A stretch of 64,000 nucleotides of DNA from Rhizobium sp. BG4 (GCF_016864575.1 NZ_CP044125.1:1550001-1614000), one strand, 5' to 3'. Numbered from the stretch's first letter, positions 7,698 through 17,098 are shown. Numbers and translations: made by a program. The notes: generated by a model not told the origin, from the letters alone.

Positions 7698-10133
7698 TTA
7701 GCTGCGAAGCACGCCACCGGTGAACTTTGTCACGCTGGCGATGATCTTCTGCGTCAGCGCCTCGAAATCCTCGTCGGTCAGCGTACGCTCGACCGGCTGG
7801 ATCTGAACTTCGATCGCCACAGACTTCTTGCCCTCACCCAGCGAGGCGCCTTCGAAGATGTCGAAGACGTTGACGCCGGTGATCAGCTTGCGGTCGATGC
7901 CGCTTGCGGCCTTCAGGATCGCGCCGGCTTCCACCGACTTGTCGACGACGAAAGCGAAATCGCGCTTCACCGCCTGGAAGGCCGAAAGCTCCAGCGCCGG
8001 CTTGGTGCGCGTCGCCTTCTTCTTCGGCTCGGGCATGGCATCGACATAGACTTCGAAGCCGCAGAGGGCGCCGGAGACATCAAGCGCTTCGAGCGTCGAG
8101 GGATGGAACTCGCCGAAATAGCCGAGAACGACCTTCGGACCCATCTTGATCGTGCCGGAACGGCCCGGGTGATACCATTCGGGACCGCCCTGCTCGATCT
8201 GGATATTGCCCATCGGCAGGCCGCAGGCTTCGATCACGGCGAGCGCATCGGCCTTGGCCTCGAAAACGTCGACCGGCTTGCCGCCACCCTTCGAAGCGTT
8301 CGACCACATGCGGCCGGCACCCGCCATCGTTGCCGTGCCGCGGCGGATACCGCCGGCGACGCGGCGCTGGCCTTCCGGCCGGTCGTTTTCATAGGTGCCG
8401 GAGACTTCGAAGATCGCGACGTCGCCATAGCCTTTGTCGGCATTGCGCTGGGCAGCGGTCAGCAGGCCCGGCAGCAGCGAGGGGCGCATGTCGGACATTT
8501 CGGCAGCGATCGGATTGGCGAGCTTCAGCGCCGGCAAACCGCCGCCGAAGAGCTTCGCCTGATCTTCGGAAATGAAGGACCAGGTGACGGCTTCCAGCAT
8601 GCCGCGCGAGGCGAGCGCCCGCTTGGCAACGCGGGTGCGGATCTGCAGCGTCGTCAGGATGCGGCCGTTGACTGCCGCGTGACTTTCCAGCGGCGCCGGC
8701 TTGATCTTGTCGACGCCGTGGATGCGCATGATTTCCTCGACGAGATCGGCCTTGCCATCGACGTCAGGACGCCATGAGGGAACGGCAACCGAAACGCGCT
8801 CGCCGGAACCCGAAACCCTGAAGCCAAGGCGGGTCAGGATAGCGTTGCTTTCCTCGGTCGAGACTTCCAGGCCGGTCAGGCGCTTGACTTCCGCATAGGG
8901 GAAATCGACCACCTTCGGCTGGTAACCCTTATAGCCCACGACTTCAGCCTTAGCCGGCTTACCACCGCAGAGTTCCAGCACCAGTTCGGTGGTGCGTTCG
9001 AGACCCGGGATCATGTATTCCGGGTCGACGCCGCGCTCAAAGCGGTAACGGGCATCGGTAATGATGCCGAGGCCGCGGCCGGATTTCGCGATGTTCATCG
9101 GATCCCAGAGTGCGGATTCGATCAGCACGTCGACGGTGTTCTCGTCGCAGCCGGAATGTTCGCCGCCCATGATGCCGCCGATCGACTCGACGCCGGCCTC
9201 ATCGGCGATGACGACATTGTTGCTGCCGAGCTTGTATTCGCGCTGGTCGAGCGCCAGCACCGTCTCGCCATCCTTGGCGCGGCGGACCGTCAGGTTGCCC
9301 TTGACCTTGGCGGCGTCGAAGACGTGCATCGGACGGCCCTGGTCGAAAGTCATGTAGTTGGTGATATCGACGAGCGAGTTGATAGGGCGCAGGCCGATGG
9401 CGAGCAGTCGCTGCTGCATCCACTTCGGGCTCGGACCGTTCTTCACGCCACGCACGATGCGCAGGCCGAATCCCGGGCAGAGCTTCTCGTCATCGAGATC
9501 GAGCGTCAGCTTGACCGGCGTCTCACCTTCGACCGCGAAAGATGGCGCGGGGCGGGTCTTCAGCGTACCGAGGCCTGAGGCGGCCAGATCGCGGGCGATG
9601 CCGTAGATCGAGGTGCAGTCCGGACGGTTCGGCGTGAGATTGATCTCGATGACCGGATCATCGAGATGGGCGTAAGCGGCGAAGGAAGTTCCGACCGGTG
9701 CATCCGCAGGCAGATCGATGATGCCGTCGTGATCGTCGGACATGTTGAGCTCCTTTTCGGAGCACATCATGCCGTGGCTTTCGACGCCACGGATCTTGCC
9801 GACGCCGAGCGTCACGTCGATGCCGGGGACATAATCGCCCGGCCGTGCCAGCGCGCCGACGAGACCGGCGCGCGCATTCGGCGCACCGCAGACGATCTGC
9901 AGCGGCTTGCCGCCGTTGACGTCAGGGCCGGCATCGACCGACAGCACCTTCAGGCGATCGGCTTCCGGATGCTTTTCAGCCGACAGAACCCTGGCGATGA
10001 CGAAGGGCTTGTAAGCCGCCTTGTCATCGACATCCTCGACCTCAAGGCCGATTTCCGTCAGGCGGGTGCAGATTTCATCGAGCGTGGCATCCGTTTCCAG
10101 ATGATCCTTGAGCCAGGAGAGCGTGAATTTCAT
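7698..10133 (-). CDS. pheT: Phenylalanyl-tRNA synthetase beta subunit
   Basis: 811 residues, the usual length. The order is: tRNA-binding OB domain (about 40-150, [27 protein letters not shown] region), B3/B4 editing domain, B5 ([11 protein letters not shown]), the catalytic-like core, and the C-terminal ferredoxin-like anticodon-binding domain ([16 protein letters not shown] to [12 protein letters not shown]). With PheS it forms the alpha2-beta2 enzyme that charges tRNA-Phe in the cytoplasm. It lies 15 bp downstream of pheS in the same operon. Confidence 0.97.
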   Translation of the reverse strand: MKFTLSWLKDHLETDATLDEICTRLTEIGLEVEDVDDKAAYKPFVIARVLSAEKHPEADRLKVLSVDAGPDVNGGKPLQIVCGAPNARAGLVGALARPGDYVPGIDVTLGVGKIRGVESHGMMCSEKELNMSDDHDGIIDLPADAPVGTSFAAYAHLDDPVIEINLTPNRPDCTSIYGIARDLAASGLGTLKTRPAPSFAVEGETPVKLTLDLDDEKLCPGFGLRIVRGVKNGPSPKWMQQRLLAIGLRPINSLVDITNYMTFDQGRPMHVFDAAKVKGNLTVRRAKDGETVLALDQREYKLGSNNVVIADEAGVESIGGIMGGEHSGCDENTVDVLIESALWDPMNIAKSGRGLGIITDARYRFERGVDPEYMIPGLERTTELVLELCGGKPAKAEVVGYKGYQPKVVDFPYAEVKRLTGLEVSTEESNAILTRLGFRVSGSGERVSVAVPSWRPDVDGKADLVEEIMRIHGVDKIKPAPLESHAAVNGRILTTLQIRTRVAKRALASRGMLEAVTWSFISEDQAKLFGGGLPALKLANPIAAEMSDMRPSLLPGLLTAAQRNADKGYGDVAIFEVSGTYENDRPEGQRRVAGGIRRGTATMAGAGRMWSNASKGGGKPVDVFEAKADALAVIEACGLPMGNIQIEQGGPEWYHPGRSGTIKMGPKVVLGYFGEFHPSTLEALDVSGALCGFEVYVDAMPEPKKKATRTKPALELSAFQAVKRDFAFVVDKSVEAGAILKAASGIDRKLITGVNVFDIFEGASLGEGKKSVAIEVQIQPVERTLTDEDFEALTQKIIASVTKFTGGVLRS

Positions 10134-10148
10134 AGGTCCAATCCTCCC

Positions 10149-11231
10149 TTACGCGCTCAGACCGCCGAACAGCGTCGGCATGTCGAGCGGGCGGAAGCCA
10201 TAGTGGTTCATCCAGCGGACATCGGCGTTGAAGAAGTCGCGCAGGTCCGGCATGCCGTATTTCAGCATGGCGATGCGATCGAGGCCCATGCCCCAGGCAA
10301 AGCCCTGATACTCGTCCGGATCGAGGCCGCCATAGCGCAGCACGTTCGGGTGGACCATGCCGCAGCCGAGGATTTCCATCCAGTCGGTGCCTTCGCCGAA
10401 CTTGACGATCGGGCCGGAGCGGTCGCACTGAATATCAACTTCGAAGGACGGTTCCGTGAACGGGAAGAAGGACGGGCGGAAACGCATCGTCACGCTGTCG
10501 ACCTCGAAGAAGGCCTTGCAAAACTCTTCGAGCACCCAGCGGATGTTGGCGACATTCGCCTTCTTGTCGATGACCAGGCCCTCGACCTGATGGAACATCG
10601 GCGAGTGCGTGGCGTCGGAGTCCTGGCGATAGGTCTTGCCCGGGATGATGATGCGGATCGGCGGCTTCTGCGCTTCCATGGTGCGCACCTGGACCGGCGA
10701 GGTATGCGTGCGCAGAACCTTGCGCTCGCCCTTCTCATCCGGATTGAAGAAGAAGGTGTCGTGCATCTCGCGGGCTGGATGGCCCTCAGGGAAGTTCAGG
10801 GCTGTGAAATTGTAATAGTCGGTTTCGACATCCGGGCCTTCGGCGATCGAGAAACCCATGTCGCCGAAGATCGCGGTGATTTCATCAACGATCTGGCTGA
10901 TCGGATGGATGCGGCCGCGCTCGGCCGGCGAGGAACGGACCGGCAGGCTGACATCGACCGTCTCGGCCTTCAGGCGGGCGTCGATCGCCACGCGCTTCAG
11001 GTCCGCCTTGCGGCTGGTGATCGCGTCGGTCACAACGGTCTTCAGCGCGTTGATGGCGGCGCCGCGCGTCTGGCGCTCTTCCGGCGAGATGGTGCCGAGC
11101 GTCTTCAGGAGCTCGGAGACGGAGCCCTTCTTGCCGAGCGCTGCAACGCGCACCGCTTCGATAGCAGGCTCGTCCGCGGCGGCGGCGACATCGGCCAGGA
11201 GTTGCTTTTCCAGAGTTTCGAGTTCGGTCAT
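10149..11231 (-). CDS. pheS: Phenylalanyl-tRNA synthetase alpha subunit
   Basis: 360 residues from ATG 11231 (CAGGAAAAG ribosome site); an open frame extends eight codons upstream without one. The N-terminal coiled coil ([15 protein letters not shown]) binds tRNA. Class II motifs are [19 protein letters not shown] (motif 1), [10 protein letters not shown] (motif 2 side) and [17 protein letters not shown] (motif 3). It is the catalytic subunit for Phe activation. The kinase-like gene upstream ends 29 bp away on the same strand, which suggests continuous transcription from rplT. Confidence 0.97.
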   Translation of the reverse strand: MTELETLEKQLLADVAAAADEPAIEAVRVAALGKKGSVSELLKTLGTISPEERQTRGAAINALKTVVTDAITSRKADLKRVAIDARLKAETVDVSLPVRSSPAERGRIHPISQIVDEITAIFGDMGFSIAEGPDVETDYYNFTALNFPEGHPAREMHDTFFFNPDEKGERKVLRTHTSPVQVRTMEAQKPPIRIIIPGKTYRQDSDATHSPMFHQVEGLVIDKKANVANIRWVLEEFCKAFFEVDSVTMRFRPSFFPFTEPSFEVDIQCDRSGPIVKFGEGTDWMEILGCGMVHPNVLRYGGLDPDEYQGFAWGMGLDRIAMLKYGMPDLRDFFNADVRWMNHYGFRPLDMPTLFGGLSA

Positions 11232-11260
11232 CTTTTCCTGCCTTGCGGGCGTCAATTGCT

Positions 11261-12079
11261 TCAGGAAGCGTGTTTCAAATAGCTGGTTGCCATGATGAAC
11301 TGCCGCAGATCACTACCCATGTGAACGCGGCCAATCAACCGGGCTAACCATAAAAAGGCGCCCAGAAATCCAGTGAGTTTGCGCAGTTCTGCCGCAGCGT
11401 CGGCTGGAGCGGTGCCAGACCATGCCTCGAAGGCCCGATCATGGGTCTCCTTGCCGAGACGGGCGCGGCTGGCGAGCTGCAGAAAGAGCAACCAGATGTC
11501 GCGCGCCTGCGCCGTTGCGAGCGGCATGACGCTATCCGGCTCTTCCTCGAAATCCATGAAGCCGATGCGGCTTTCCCTCACGAACATGTCACGCGGGAAC
11601 GGGCGTCCGTGGCAGAGGCCCTTGGCGTGCAGCCGGCCGAGCTCGGTGGCGCAGAGTACGAGAAGTTCGTCATGCGCCTTGGGATCCTGTCGCGCCAGCG
11701 CTTTGAGCTGCTGAGCGACGGTGAAGCCGACATCGCCGAATACGACGGCCGAACCGGAGGCGTAGATAATCGGCGCCGTCGGGATGCCGTTGTTGGAAAA
11801 TTGCCCGTTTCGTCGCACTTCGCGATCCGCCATCGCCTCGTCGTCGACAGCAGGAGACGGACGCAGGAAGGGCGCGCCGATCAGATTGGCGATCATCCGC
11901 TGCAGAACAATCCAGCGCGAGGTCCGCTCGGTGCCGTAGCGCTTGATCCAGACGGCACAGCACGACAACGGCACGCGCTCCACTCTCCGCGAGCCGGATA
12001 GCAGGGCGGCGAGCAGGACCGGGATGTCCTCCTCGCTCAGACCGCTTCCGGCTTTCAGATTGTCGATCGCATCTGCCAC
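11261..12079 (-). CDS. Atypical kinase-fold protein (LPS-kinase/RIO-like)
   Basis: 272 residues from GTG 12079, preceded by a GGGAAC element. The central block [21 protein letters not shown] followed by [11 protein letters not shown] looks like the catalytic loop and metal-binding (DFG-like) segment of lipopolysaccharide-kinase or RIO-type folds. The usual HxD is replaced by CHGRPFPRD, so activity is uncertain. No signal peptide; a hydrophobic C-terminal stretch ([16 protein letters not shown]) may touch the membrane. It lies between the rplT terminator and pheS on the same strand. Databases may label relatives as serine/threonine phosphatases, which the sequence does not support. Confidence 0.6.
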   Translation of the reverse strand: MADAIDNLKAGSGLSEEDIPVLLAALLSGSRRVERVPLSCCAVWIKRYGTERTSRWIVLQRMIANLIGAPFLRPSPAVDDEAMADREVRRNGQFSNNGIPTAPIIYASGSAVVFGDVGFTVAQQLKALARQDPKAHDELLVLCATELGRLHAKGLCHGRPFPRDMFVRESRIGFMDFEEEPDSVMPLATAQARDIWLLFLQLASRARLGKETHDRAFEAWSGTAPADAAAELRKLTGFLGAFLWLARLIGRVHMGSDLRQFIMATSYLKHAS

Positions 12080-12107
12080 GTTCCCGTGACTCCCGCTGTC
12101 AAAACCA

Positions 12108-12144
12108 CAAATAAAAACCCGCGCCAGCTAGCCAGCGCGGGTTT
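12108..12144 (-). terminator. Intrinsic terminator of rpmI-rplT
   Basis: AAACCCGCGC (12115-12124) pairs with GCGCGGGTTT (12135-12144). Read on the minus strand, the stem is followed by a T-rich run (TTTTTATTT), 35 bp after the rplT stop. Confidence 0.8.
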
Positions 12145-12178
12145 GAAAACATCGAAACTGAAGTTCGATAGCGCCGGC

Positions 12179-12583
12179 TTACTTGACCGTCGCTTCAAAC
12201 TCGTTCGTGGTACCGGCTTCCTTGAGGTACTCGAGGGCCTTCTTGGAGGCCTTGACGAGCGCGCCGAATGCTTCCGGCTCATGGATTGCCATGTCGGAGA
12301 GAACCTTACGGTCAACTTCGATGCCAGCCTTGTTCAGGCCGTCGATGAAGCGGCCGTAGGTCAGGCCGAATTCGCGGACAGCAGCGTTGATACGCTGGAT
12401 CCAGAGCGCACGGAAGTTGCGCTTGTTGACCTTGCGGTCGCGGTAAGCGTACTGCTTGGCGCGGTCAACGGCAGCCTTTGCGGTACGGATGGTGTTCTTG
12501 CGGCGGCCGTAAAAGCCCTTTGCTGCCTTCAGAACCTTCTTGTGCTTGGCATGGGCGGTAACGCCTCTTTTTACACGTGCCAT
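12179..12583 (-). CDS. rplT: 50S ribosomal protein L20
   Basis: 134 residues starting [18 protein letters not shown], with the classical basic [21 protein letters not shown] and [21 protein letters not shown] blocks. It binds 23S rRNA early in 50S assembly and in many bacteria represses its own operon. An AAGGAGA ribosome site precedes it. It follows rpmI by 40 bp. In this genome the pair is separated from infC by a 3.6-kb signalling operon. Confidence 0.98.
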   Translation of the reverse strand: MARVKRGVTAHAKHKKVLKAAKGFYGRRKNTIRTAKAAVDRAKQYAYRDRKVNKRNFRALWIQRINAAVREFGLTYGRFIDGLNKAGIEVDRKVLSDMAIHEPEAFGALVKASKKALEYLKEAGTTNEFEATVK

Positions 12584-12623
12584 TTCATGATCTCCTTAAA
12601 TCTAAAGCGTTCGCGGAATAGTC

Positions 12624-12827
12624 TTAGAGACCGTTCGGCAGGTAGTTCTTCACGACCTTGCGGCCATCGGGTTCAGCCAGAACCATCGTGCCACGTGCAT
12701 CGCGAATGAACTTGTTGCTACGCTTGATCATGCCATGGCGCTTGCCAGCAGCGGCAGCCTTGACCTTGCCAGTTGCGGTGATCTTGAACCGCTTCTTGGC
12801 AGCAGACTTCGTCTTCATCTTGGGCAT
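12624..12827 (-). CDS. rpmI: 50S ribosomal protein L35
   Basis: 67 residues, [20 protein letters not shown] to KNYLPNGL, a typical small basic L35. An ACGGAG ribosome site lies 7 bp before ATG 12827. About 200 bp upstream without a gene separate it from the histidine kinase stop at 13025, so rpmI-rplT probably has its own promoter there. Confidence 0.98.
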   Translation of the reverse strand: MPKMKTKSAAKKRFKITATGKVKAAAAGKRHGMIKRSNKFIRDARGTMVLAEPDGRKVVKNYLPNGL

Positions 12828-13024
12828 TTTGCTACTCCGTTTCTGTCCTCCCTGCGTGTTTCAAAGAAACCCTCAAGCGATGCCCGGAAACCGGCCGTCG
12901 CAACAAGGTGCGGGAGCGTTTGTTGTTGATCTGCGGCACCGGTGACGAAACCTGTCCGCAAGCATTCGAAACTGCCACGGCATGCCCTGCCGGTCAGTTC
13001 GGACGCGCGCTTATACCCGCAGTG

Positions 13025-14416
13025 TCATGAAAGTGCAACGGGGCGGCCTGCGGAATCTTGCGCTTCGGTTGCCGGGGCCAAATTCTTCGGCGCAGGCAGG
13101 GCTAGCGCCACTTCCAGGCCGCCGAGATCAGACCGAGACAGGACGATCTTGCCGCCATAAGCTTCGGCGATATCACCCGATATGGCAAGCCCCAGGCCCG
13201 AGCCGGCATGGGCGTCATCGACGCTGACACCGCGCTTCAGCATCATCGCATAGTTTTCGGGTGCGGCACCAGGGCCATCGTCGCCGACGCGCAGGATGAT
13301 GGCTTCGCCCTCCTTCGCCGCGGAAACATCGATGCGCGAGCGGGCGAAGCGGACGGCATTGTCGAGAATATTGCCCATCGCCTCGGCCACATCCGCGGGG
13401 TCCGCCTCGATCGTCAGGGCGGGATCGATATCGACCTTCCAGCCGATCCCCTTGCCGTCGGTGACCGGAGAGAGGACGCTGACAAGCTTTCCTGAAATGC
13501 CGAGAAGCGAAGTCGTCGCCATGCGCTCAACGCCCATGCGCGCTGCCTGCAGCTGGCGGTCGGCGCGCTGGCGGACGAGCTCGATCTGCTGCAGGGCCGT
13601 GTCCCTCTTATCCTCGGGCAGGCTTTCCACGAGATGCGAGAGCACCGTCAGCGGCGTCTTCAATCCATGCGCCAGGTCGCTTGCCCGGGAGCGGGCACGT
13701 TCGACGGCGGTTTCGCGTTCGGCAAGCAGCAGATTGATTTCGTTGACGAGCGGGCGGACCTCGCTCGGCCCCTCGGAGCCAATGTGAGCGCTGCGGCCGG
13801 CACGGATATTTGCGACTTCATTGCGCAGCCGCACCAGCGGCTTCAGGCCGATCAGACCCTGCAGGAAAGCGGCTGCGAGCAGCAGCAGACCGGTCGCGGC
13901 CAACATCAGCTGAAGCGGACGATGATAATTCGAGAGCGAGCTCTCCATCTCGTCCTTCGAGAAGGCGGTATAGATAGTGAAGCTCTTGCGGGCATCGCCC
14001 TCGCCCACCGACATCGCCTTCACCGTCACCAGGATCGTCGCGCCATCCGGTCCCTCGGCTTCGTGGAAGCCGCAATAGAGATCCTTGGAAAGGCTGACCT
14101 TGGTCAGTTCTTCGTCCCACAGCGATCGCGATCTCAAGGGCGACGCACCGGGATCATCAGGCGTTATCTGCCAGTAGCGCCCACCCGCCGGGGTCTGAAA
14201 GCGCGGATCGGAGGGCTCGCTCACCAATGAGAGAGCGCCGTTTTCGATCGCAAGGCGGGCGCCGAGCGCGTCGGAAACCGCGGCCATCTCATTGGCATAC
14301 TGGTCGGCCAGATAATCCTCGAAGAGATGGCCGAGCACGAACCAGACCAGCGCAAGGGCAACCGCAATGGCGACCAAGGCTCCGGCAGCGAGACGGAAGC
14401 GCAGCGACTTCGTCAT
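13025..14416 (-). CDS. Membrane sensor histidine kinase
   Basis: 463 residues. TM1 is near 8-30, a periplasmic sensor of about 140 residues holds YWQITPDDPG and SLWDEELTKVSL, and TM2 lies near 170-190, followed by HAMP. The H-box is SDLAHGLKTPLTVLSHLVE (His about 250), the N-box NILDNAVRF, the G1 box GDDGPG and the G2 box GSGLGLAI. It resembles the PhoQ-like branch (HGLKTPL). ATGA overlap with the response regulator shows coupling. The two exported Gly/Asp/His-rich proteins encoded first in the operon are candidate partners in the periplasm. Confidence 0.93.
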   Translation of the reverse strand: MTKSLRFRLAAGALVAIAVALALVWFVLGHLFEDYLADQYANEMAAVSDALGARLAIENGALSLVSEPSDPRFQTPAGGRYWQITPDDPGASPLRSRSLWDEELTKVSLSKDLYCGFHEAEGPDGATILVTVKAMSVGEGDARKSFTIYTAFSKDEMESSLSNYHRPLQLMLAATGLLLLAAAFLQGLIGLKPLVRLRNEVANIRAGRSAHIGSEGPSEVRPLVNEINLLLAERETAVERARSRASDLAHGLKTPLTVLSHLVESLPEDKRDTALQQIELVRQRADRQLQAARMGVERMATTSLLGISGKLVSVLSPVTDGKGIGWKVDIDPALTIEADPADVAEAMGNILDNAVRFARSRIDVSAAKEGEAIILRVGDDGPGAAPENYAMMLKRGVSVDDAHAGSGLGLAISGDIAEAYGGKIVLSRSDLGGLEVALALPAPKNLAPATEAQDSAGRPVALS

Positions 14417-15078
14417 CGTGCTTTTCCCGGCAGGACGTAGCCGAAGCCGCGGCGCGTCTCTATGGCGTTGCTATCGGTCTTCTTGCGCAGCCGCGCCACC
14501 ATCGCCTCCACGGCATTCTTTGCAGCGTCGTCGTCACGGCCCTGGACCTGGCTGGCGAGCTCGGCAGGGGTGAGCACAGCGCCCGGCCGGTCAATGAACA
14601 GCGAGACCATGCGATATTCGAGGGGGCTGAGATCCAGTTCGCGGCCATCAAAGGTGACGCGGCGGGCCTGTTCATCAAGTGTGAAACGGTCCGCGGATTT
14701 CACCCGCGGCTGCACGCGGCCGGCACGCCGCAACAGGGCGCGGAGACGTGCAAGCAGCTCCTCGCTGCGGAAAGGCTTGGGCAGATAATCGTCGGCTCCG
14801 GCATCGAAACCGTCGACGCGCTCCATCCAGGAGCCGCGAGCCGTCAGCACGAGAACCGGCGTTTCCACGCCATTCGCCCGCCAGCGCTTGAGGATCGACA
14901 GACCATCCATGCCGGGCAGACCGAGATCGAGCACGATCGCTGCATAGTCACCGGTTTCGCCCTGCTCCCATATTTCGGGGCCGGAGCTCAGCGTCTCGAC
15001 GAGGTAACCCTCGCGGCCAAAGGTTTCGGCAAGGTGGACAGCGATATTGGCGTCGTCTTCGGCAAGCAGGATTTTCAT
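14413..15078 (-). CDS. OmpR/PhoP-type response regulator
   Basis: 221 residues. The receiver domain (1-115) has the acidic pair EDD (7-9), the phospho-acceptor Asp in IVLDLGLPGMDG (about 52) and the Lys in YLPKPF. The winged-helix DNA-binding domain (about 125-218) ends RRGFGYVLPGKAR. The start lies 3 bp after the PepSY gene stop and the stop overlaps the kinase start. OmpR-type regulators bind tandem repeats with an 11-bp period; such a repeat occurs in front of this operon at 16400-16417. Confidence 0.95.
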   Translation of the reverse strand: MKILLAEDDANIAVHLAETFGREGYLVETLSSGPEIWEQGETGDYAAIVLDLGLPGMDGLSILKRWRANGVETPVLVLTARGSWMERVDGFDAGADDYLPKPFRSEELLARLRALLRRAGRVQPRVKSADRFTLDEQARRVTFDGRELDLSPLEYRMVSLFIDRPGAVLTPAELASQVQGRDDDAAKNAVEAMVARLRKKTDSNAIETRRGFGYVLPGKAR

Positions 15079-15081
15079 CAG

Positions 15082-15612
15082 TCACTTGTCCCCGATCACT
15101 TCGCCGCTGCGTGCATCGACGCGCAGCGTTCGGATAGTGCCTTTGCCGTCTCGAAGCTTCAGCTGGTAGACGTCGCTGAACAGCGAGCGGCTGAGGCTGA
15201 CATCGATGACACGGCCATAGCGGCGGGCGTCGATCTTCTGCAGCAGCGACTTAAGAGGCAGGATGCGGCCTTCGCGAACGGCGTCGCGGGCGCGGTCATA
15301 ATCGGACCGGCCAGAACCGGAGCTGCCGCCACTACCGCTGCTTCCGCTGCCGCCGTGATCATCTCCGCCGCCGTCGTCATCGCCCCCGCCATGGCCGCTG
15401 TGATCATCGCCGCCATCATGACCCGAGCTGCCGGAGCCTGAATTCGAGCCCGAGCCGGAAGAGCCGCTCGATCCACTGCTGCCAGAGCTGCCGCTGCCCG
15501 AACTGTCACTGCCGCCATCTTTCGCGGCCACCTCATAGGCAGGCGCAGAGGCCGCCAAGAGGACGGCGGCCGACAGCAAGAGAGCGGTCAATCTGCGGCG
15601 GGTGAAATACAT
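15082..15612 (-). CDS. Exported Gly/Ser/Asp/His-rich protein with C-terminal PepSY-type domain
   Basis: About 176 residues from ATG 15612 (MYFTRRRLTALLL); a second ATG at 15630 is possible and neither has an ideal ribosome site. A signal peptide ends near SAPAYEVAA. Next comes a low-complexity segment of about 70 residues made of GSSG repeats and HDGGDD/DDHGG repeats, then a compact domain (ILPLKSLLQKIDARRYGRVI to RTLRVDARSGEVIGDK) typical of PepSY. PepSY domains are often periplasmic partners of sensors or peptidase inhibitors. The Asp/His clusters could bind divalent cations; this is inference. It is the gene just before the response regulator. Confidence 0.8.
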   Translation of the reverse strand: MYFTRRRLTALLLSAAVLLAASAPAYEVAAKDGGSDSSGSGSSGSSGSSGSSGSGSNSGSGSSGHDGGDDHSGHGGGDDDGGGDDHGGSGSSGSGGSSGSGRSDYDRARDAVREGRILPLKSLLQKIDARRYGRVIDVSLSRSLFSDVYQLKLRDGKGTIRTLRVDARSGEVIGDK

Positions 15613-15759
15613 CCTTGGTCCGGACCTCATGTACGGCTGATAAACTGAACGCTTCGCCCCTCCCGCACAAGGGCGCTTGTCGCCATCTGCAAACGGCTGA
15701 TGCTCCGCCGGCAAGCGGCGGAGCATCGACCTTCCGGGGCGGGCGGAAGAACCAGGCAT

Positions 15760-16326
15760 TTACGGCGTTGCCGCGGGCCTGATGGAGACATCCGTGATCG
15801 GACCGGGATTACGGATGGCATCGGAGCGATGCGGTTTCACTTCGACGGTCTGAACGCCGTGTTCGTTCTCGACCTCGACTTCCAGCCGGCGTCCCAGCTG
15901 ATCAACGGCGATCAGCGAGCCATTCAGCAGGCCTTGAAGGCTGGTTGCTGAGACGGAAAGGGTGACGCGGGGACGCTCACTGCGGTCATTGTCGCGGCCG
16001 CGGCGGCCGCTGTCATCGGTGCCGGCGGCAGCCGACCGGCCGCCATGGCGGTCGCCACCATTGTCGTCGTCGCCGGAATCATCGCTGCCACGGCCATGGC
16101 CGCTATTGCCGCCGCTGCTGTCGTGGCTGCTGCCGCCATGATCGTCTCCGCCGGAATCGTCGCTGCCGCCGCGGCCGGAACTGCCGCTGCCACCGTCATG
16201 GCCGCCGCGGGCATAGGCGGCGGACGAGAGGAGCGAAGATCCGGCAGGCTGCAAGGCAGGCAAAGCAGCGGCCAGTGCCAGCGCCGCGGCTGACACCATC
16301 ATGATCTCTTTAAGACGAAGGGCCAT
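15760..16326 (-). CDS. Exported Gly/Asp/His-rich protein, first gene of the two-component operon
   Basis: 188 residues from ATG 16326, behind AGGAAACGATC. A signal peptide (MALRLKEIMMVSAAALALAA...) is followed by a low-complexity region rich in Gly, Ser, Asp and His (GGDDHGGSSHDSSGG type) and a folded C-terminal part (RVTLSVSATSLQGLLNGSL, VDQLGRRLEVEVENE, VQTVEVKPH). It shares composition and layout with the next gene, so the two look like diverged relatives. The role is unknown; cation binding or signal presentation to the adjacent kinase is inferred from position. Confidence 0.75.
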   Translation of the reverse strand: MALRLKEIMMVSAAALALAAALPALQPAGSSLLSSAAYARGGHDGGSGSSGRGGSDDSGGDDHGGSSHDSSGGNSGHGRGSDDSGDDDNGGDRHGGRSAAAGTDDSGRRGRDNDRSERPRVTLSVSATSLQGLLNGSLIAVDQLGRRLEVEVENEHGVQTVEVKPHRSDAIRNPGPITDVSIRPAATP

Positions 16327-16378
16327 GATCGTTTCCTTTCCATCCGTGTTTCGATGGAAGGAGAATGGCATTGCGACG

Positions 16379-16417
16379 CTGACAGGGCGCTGAGCGCTTC
16401 TGTCAGCGTTCTGTCAG
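16379..16417 (-). promoter_or_regulatory. Tandem CTGTCAG repeats, candidate response-regulator site
   Basis: CTGTCAG occurs at 16400-16406 and 16411-16417, an exact 11-bp direct repeat. A CTGACAG in opposite orientation lies at 16379-16385. The block is about 55-90 bp upstream of the first gene of the two-component operon. An 11-bp period is typical of OmpR/PhoP-family binding. Confidence 0.5.
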
Positions 16418-16423
16418 AAAGCC

Positions 16424-16457
16424 CCAAAAACACAAAAGCCGCCCTTGCGGACGGCTT
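16424..16457 (-). terminator. Intrinsic terminator of infC
   Basis: On the minus strand AAGCCGTCC-GCAA-GGGCGGCTT forms a stem with one G-U pair, followed by TTTTGTGTTTTTGG. It lies 24 bp after the infC stop, so infC ends as its own unit before the signalling operon. Confidence 0.75.
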
Positions 16458-16480
16458 CGATGCATCCTGATGGACCGCGC

Positions 16481-17017
16481 TCACTTGGGCGCGAGCACCA
16501 TCATCATCTGGCGGCCTTCGAGCTTGGGCTCGGCTTCGACCTTGGCGAATTCGGTCGTGTCGGCCTTTACCTGCTGAAGCAGCTTCATGCCGAGTTCCTG
16601 GTGAGCCATTTCGCGGCCACGGAACTTCAGGGTCACCTTGACCTTGTCGCCTTCTTCGAAGAAGCGGCCCATCGCCTTCATCTTCACCTCATAGTCATGG
16701 GTGTCGATGTTCGGGCGCATCTTGATTTCTTTGACTTCGACGATCTTCTGCTTCTTGCGCGCCTCGGCGGCCTTCTTCTGGTTCGCGTATTTCAGCTTGC
16801 CCAGATCGAGGATCTTGCACACAGGCGGTTCGGCATTGGGGGAAATTTCCACCAGGTCGAGACCGGCTTCTTCAGCCATCTTCAGGGCCTGATCGGTGGG
16901 CACGATGCCCAGGTTCTGTCCTTCTGCGTCAATCAGCTGAACACGGGGTATGCGAATTTCCCGGTTCGAGCGCGGCCCTTCCTTAACGGGCGCGTCGGCT
17001 TTAAAGGGTCTGCGAAT
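16481..17017 (-). CDS. infC: Translation initiation factor IF-3, ATT start
   Basis: 178 residues if read from ATT at 17017-17015 ([19 protein letters not shown]), the usual rhizobial length and N-terminus. GAGGAGAG lies 7 bp before that ATT, and no ATG or GTG occurs at a suitable place. A rare AUU start is the known device by which IF-3 limits its own translation. Domains are the N-domain ([21 protein letters not shown]), the linker ([15 protein letters not shown]) and the C-domain ([17 protein letters not shown] to [16 protein letters not shown]). IF-3 binds the 30S subunit and checks the initiator tRNA. Confidence 0.95.
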   Translation of the reverse strand: MRRPFKADAPVKEGPRSNREIRIPRVQLIDAEGQNLGIVPTDQALKMAEEAGLDLVEISPNAEPPVCKILDLGKLKYANQKKAAEARKKQKIVEVKEIKMRPNIDTHDYEVKMKAMGRFFEEGDKVKVTLKFRGREMAHQELGMKLLQQVKADTTEFAKVEAEPKLEGRQMMMVLAPK

Positions 17018-17044
17018 GGTCGTACTCTCCTCGAGTTGTTGAAT

Positions 17045-17098
17045 GTTGCAGCTCGTACTCCCACGGGGGCACAAACGGGGTCTCGTTATCGCTGCAAC
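17045..17098 (-). other. Possible structured 5' leader of infC
   Basis: GTTGCAGC (17045-17052) and GCTGCAAC (17091-17098) are perfect complements separated by 38 nt, within the roughly 100 bp in front of the infC ribosome site. In the minus-strand RNA they could close a long hairpin. No known riboswitch family is recognised. Confidence 0.3.

Noticed and set aside
9666..11282. Long plus-strand open frame (about 538 codons) opposite pheS and pheT
   Set aside because: It is antisense to two certain genes, is rich in His/Arg/Asp as expected of a mirror frame in GC-rich DNA, and has no ribosome site or family features.
15300..15530. Repetitive tract that could be taken for a tandem repeat array or CRISPR
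   Set aside because: The repeats are codon-based Gly/Ser/Asp/His low complexity inside a reading frame with a signal peptide; there are no regular spacers.
16400..16417. CTGTCAG-N4-CTGTCAG as a PHO box
   Set aside because: The PHO box ends in CAT, not CAG, in both halves, and no phosphate gene is nearby; assigned instead as a possible site for the local regulator.
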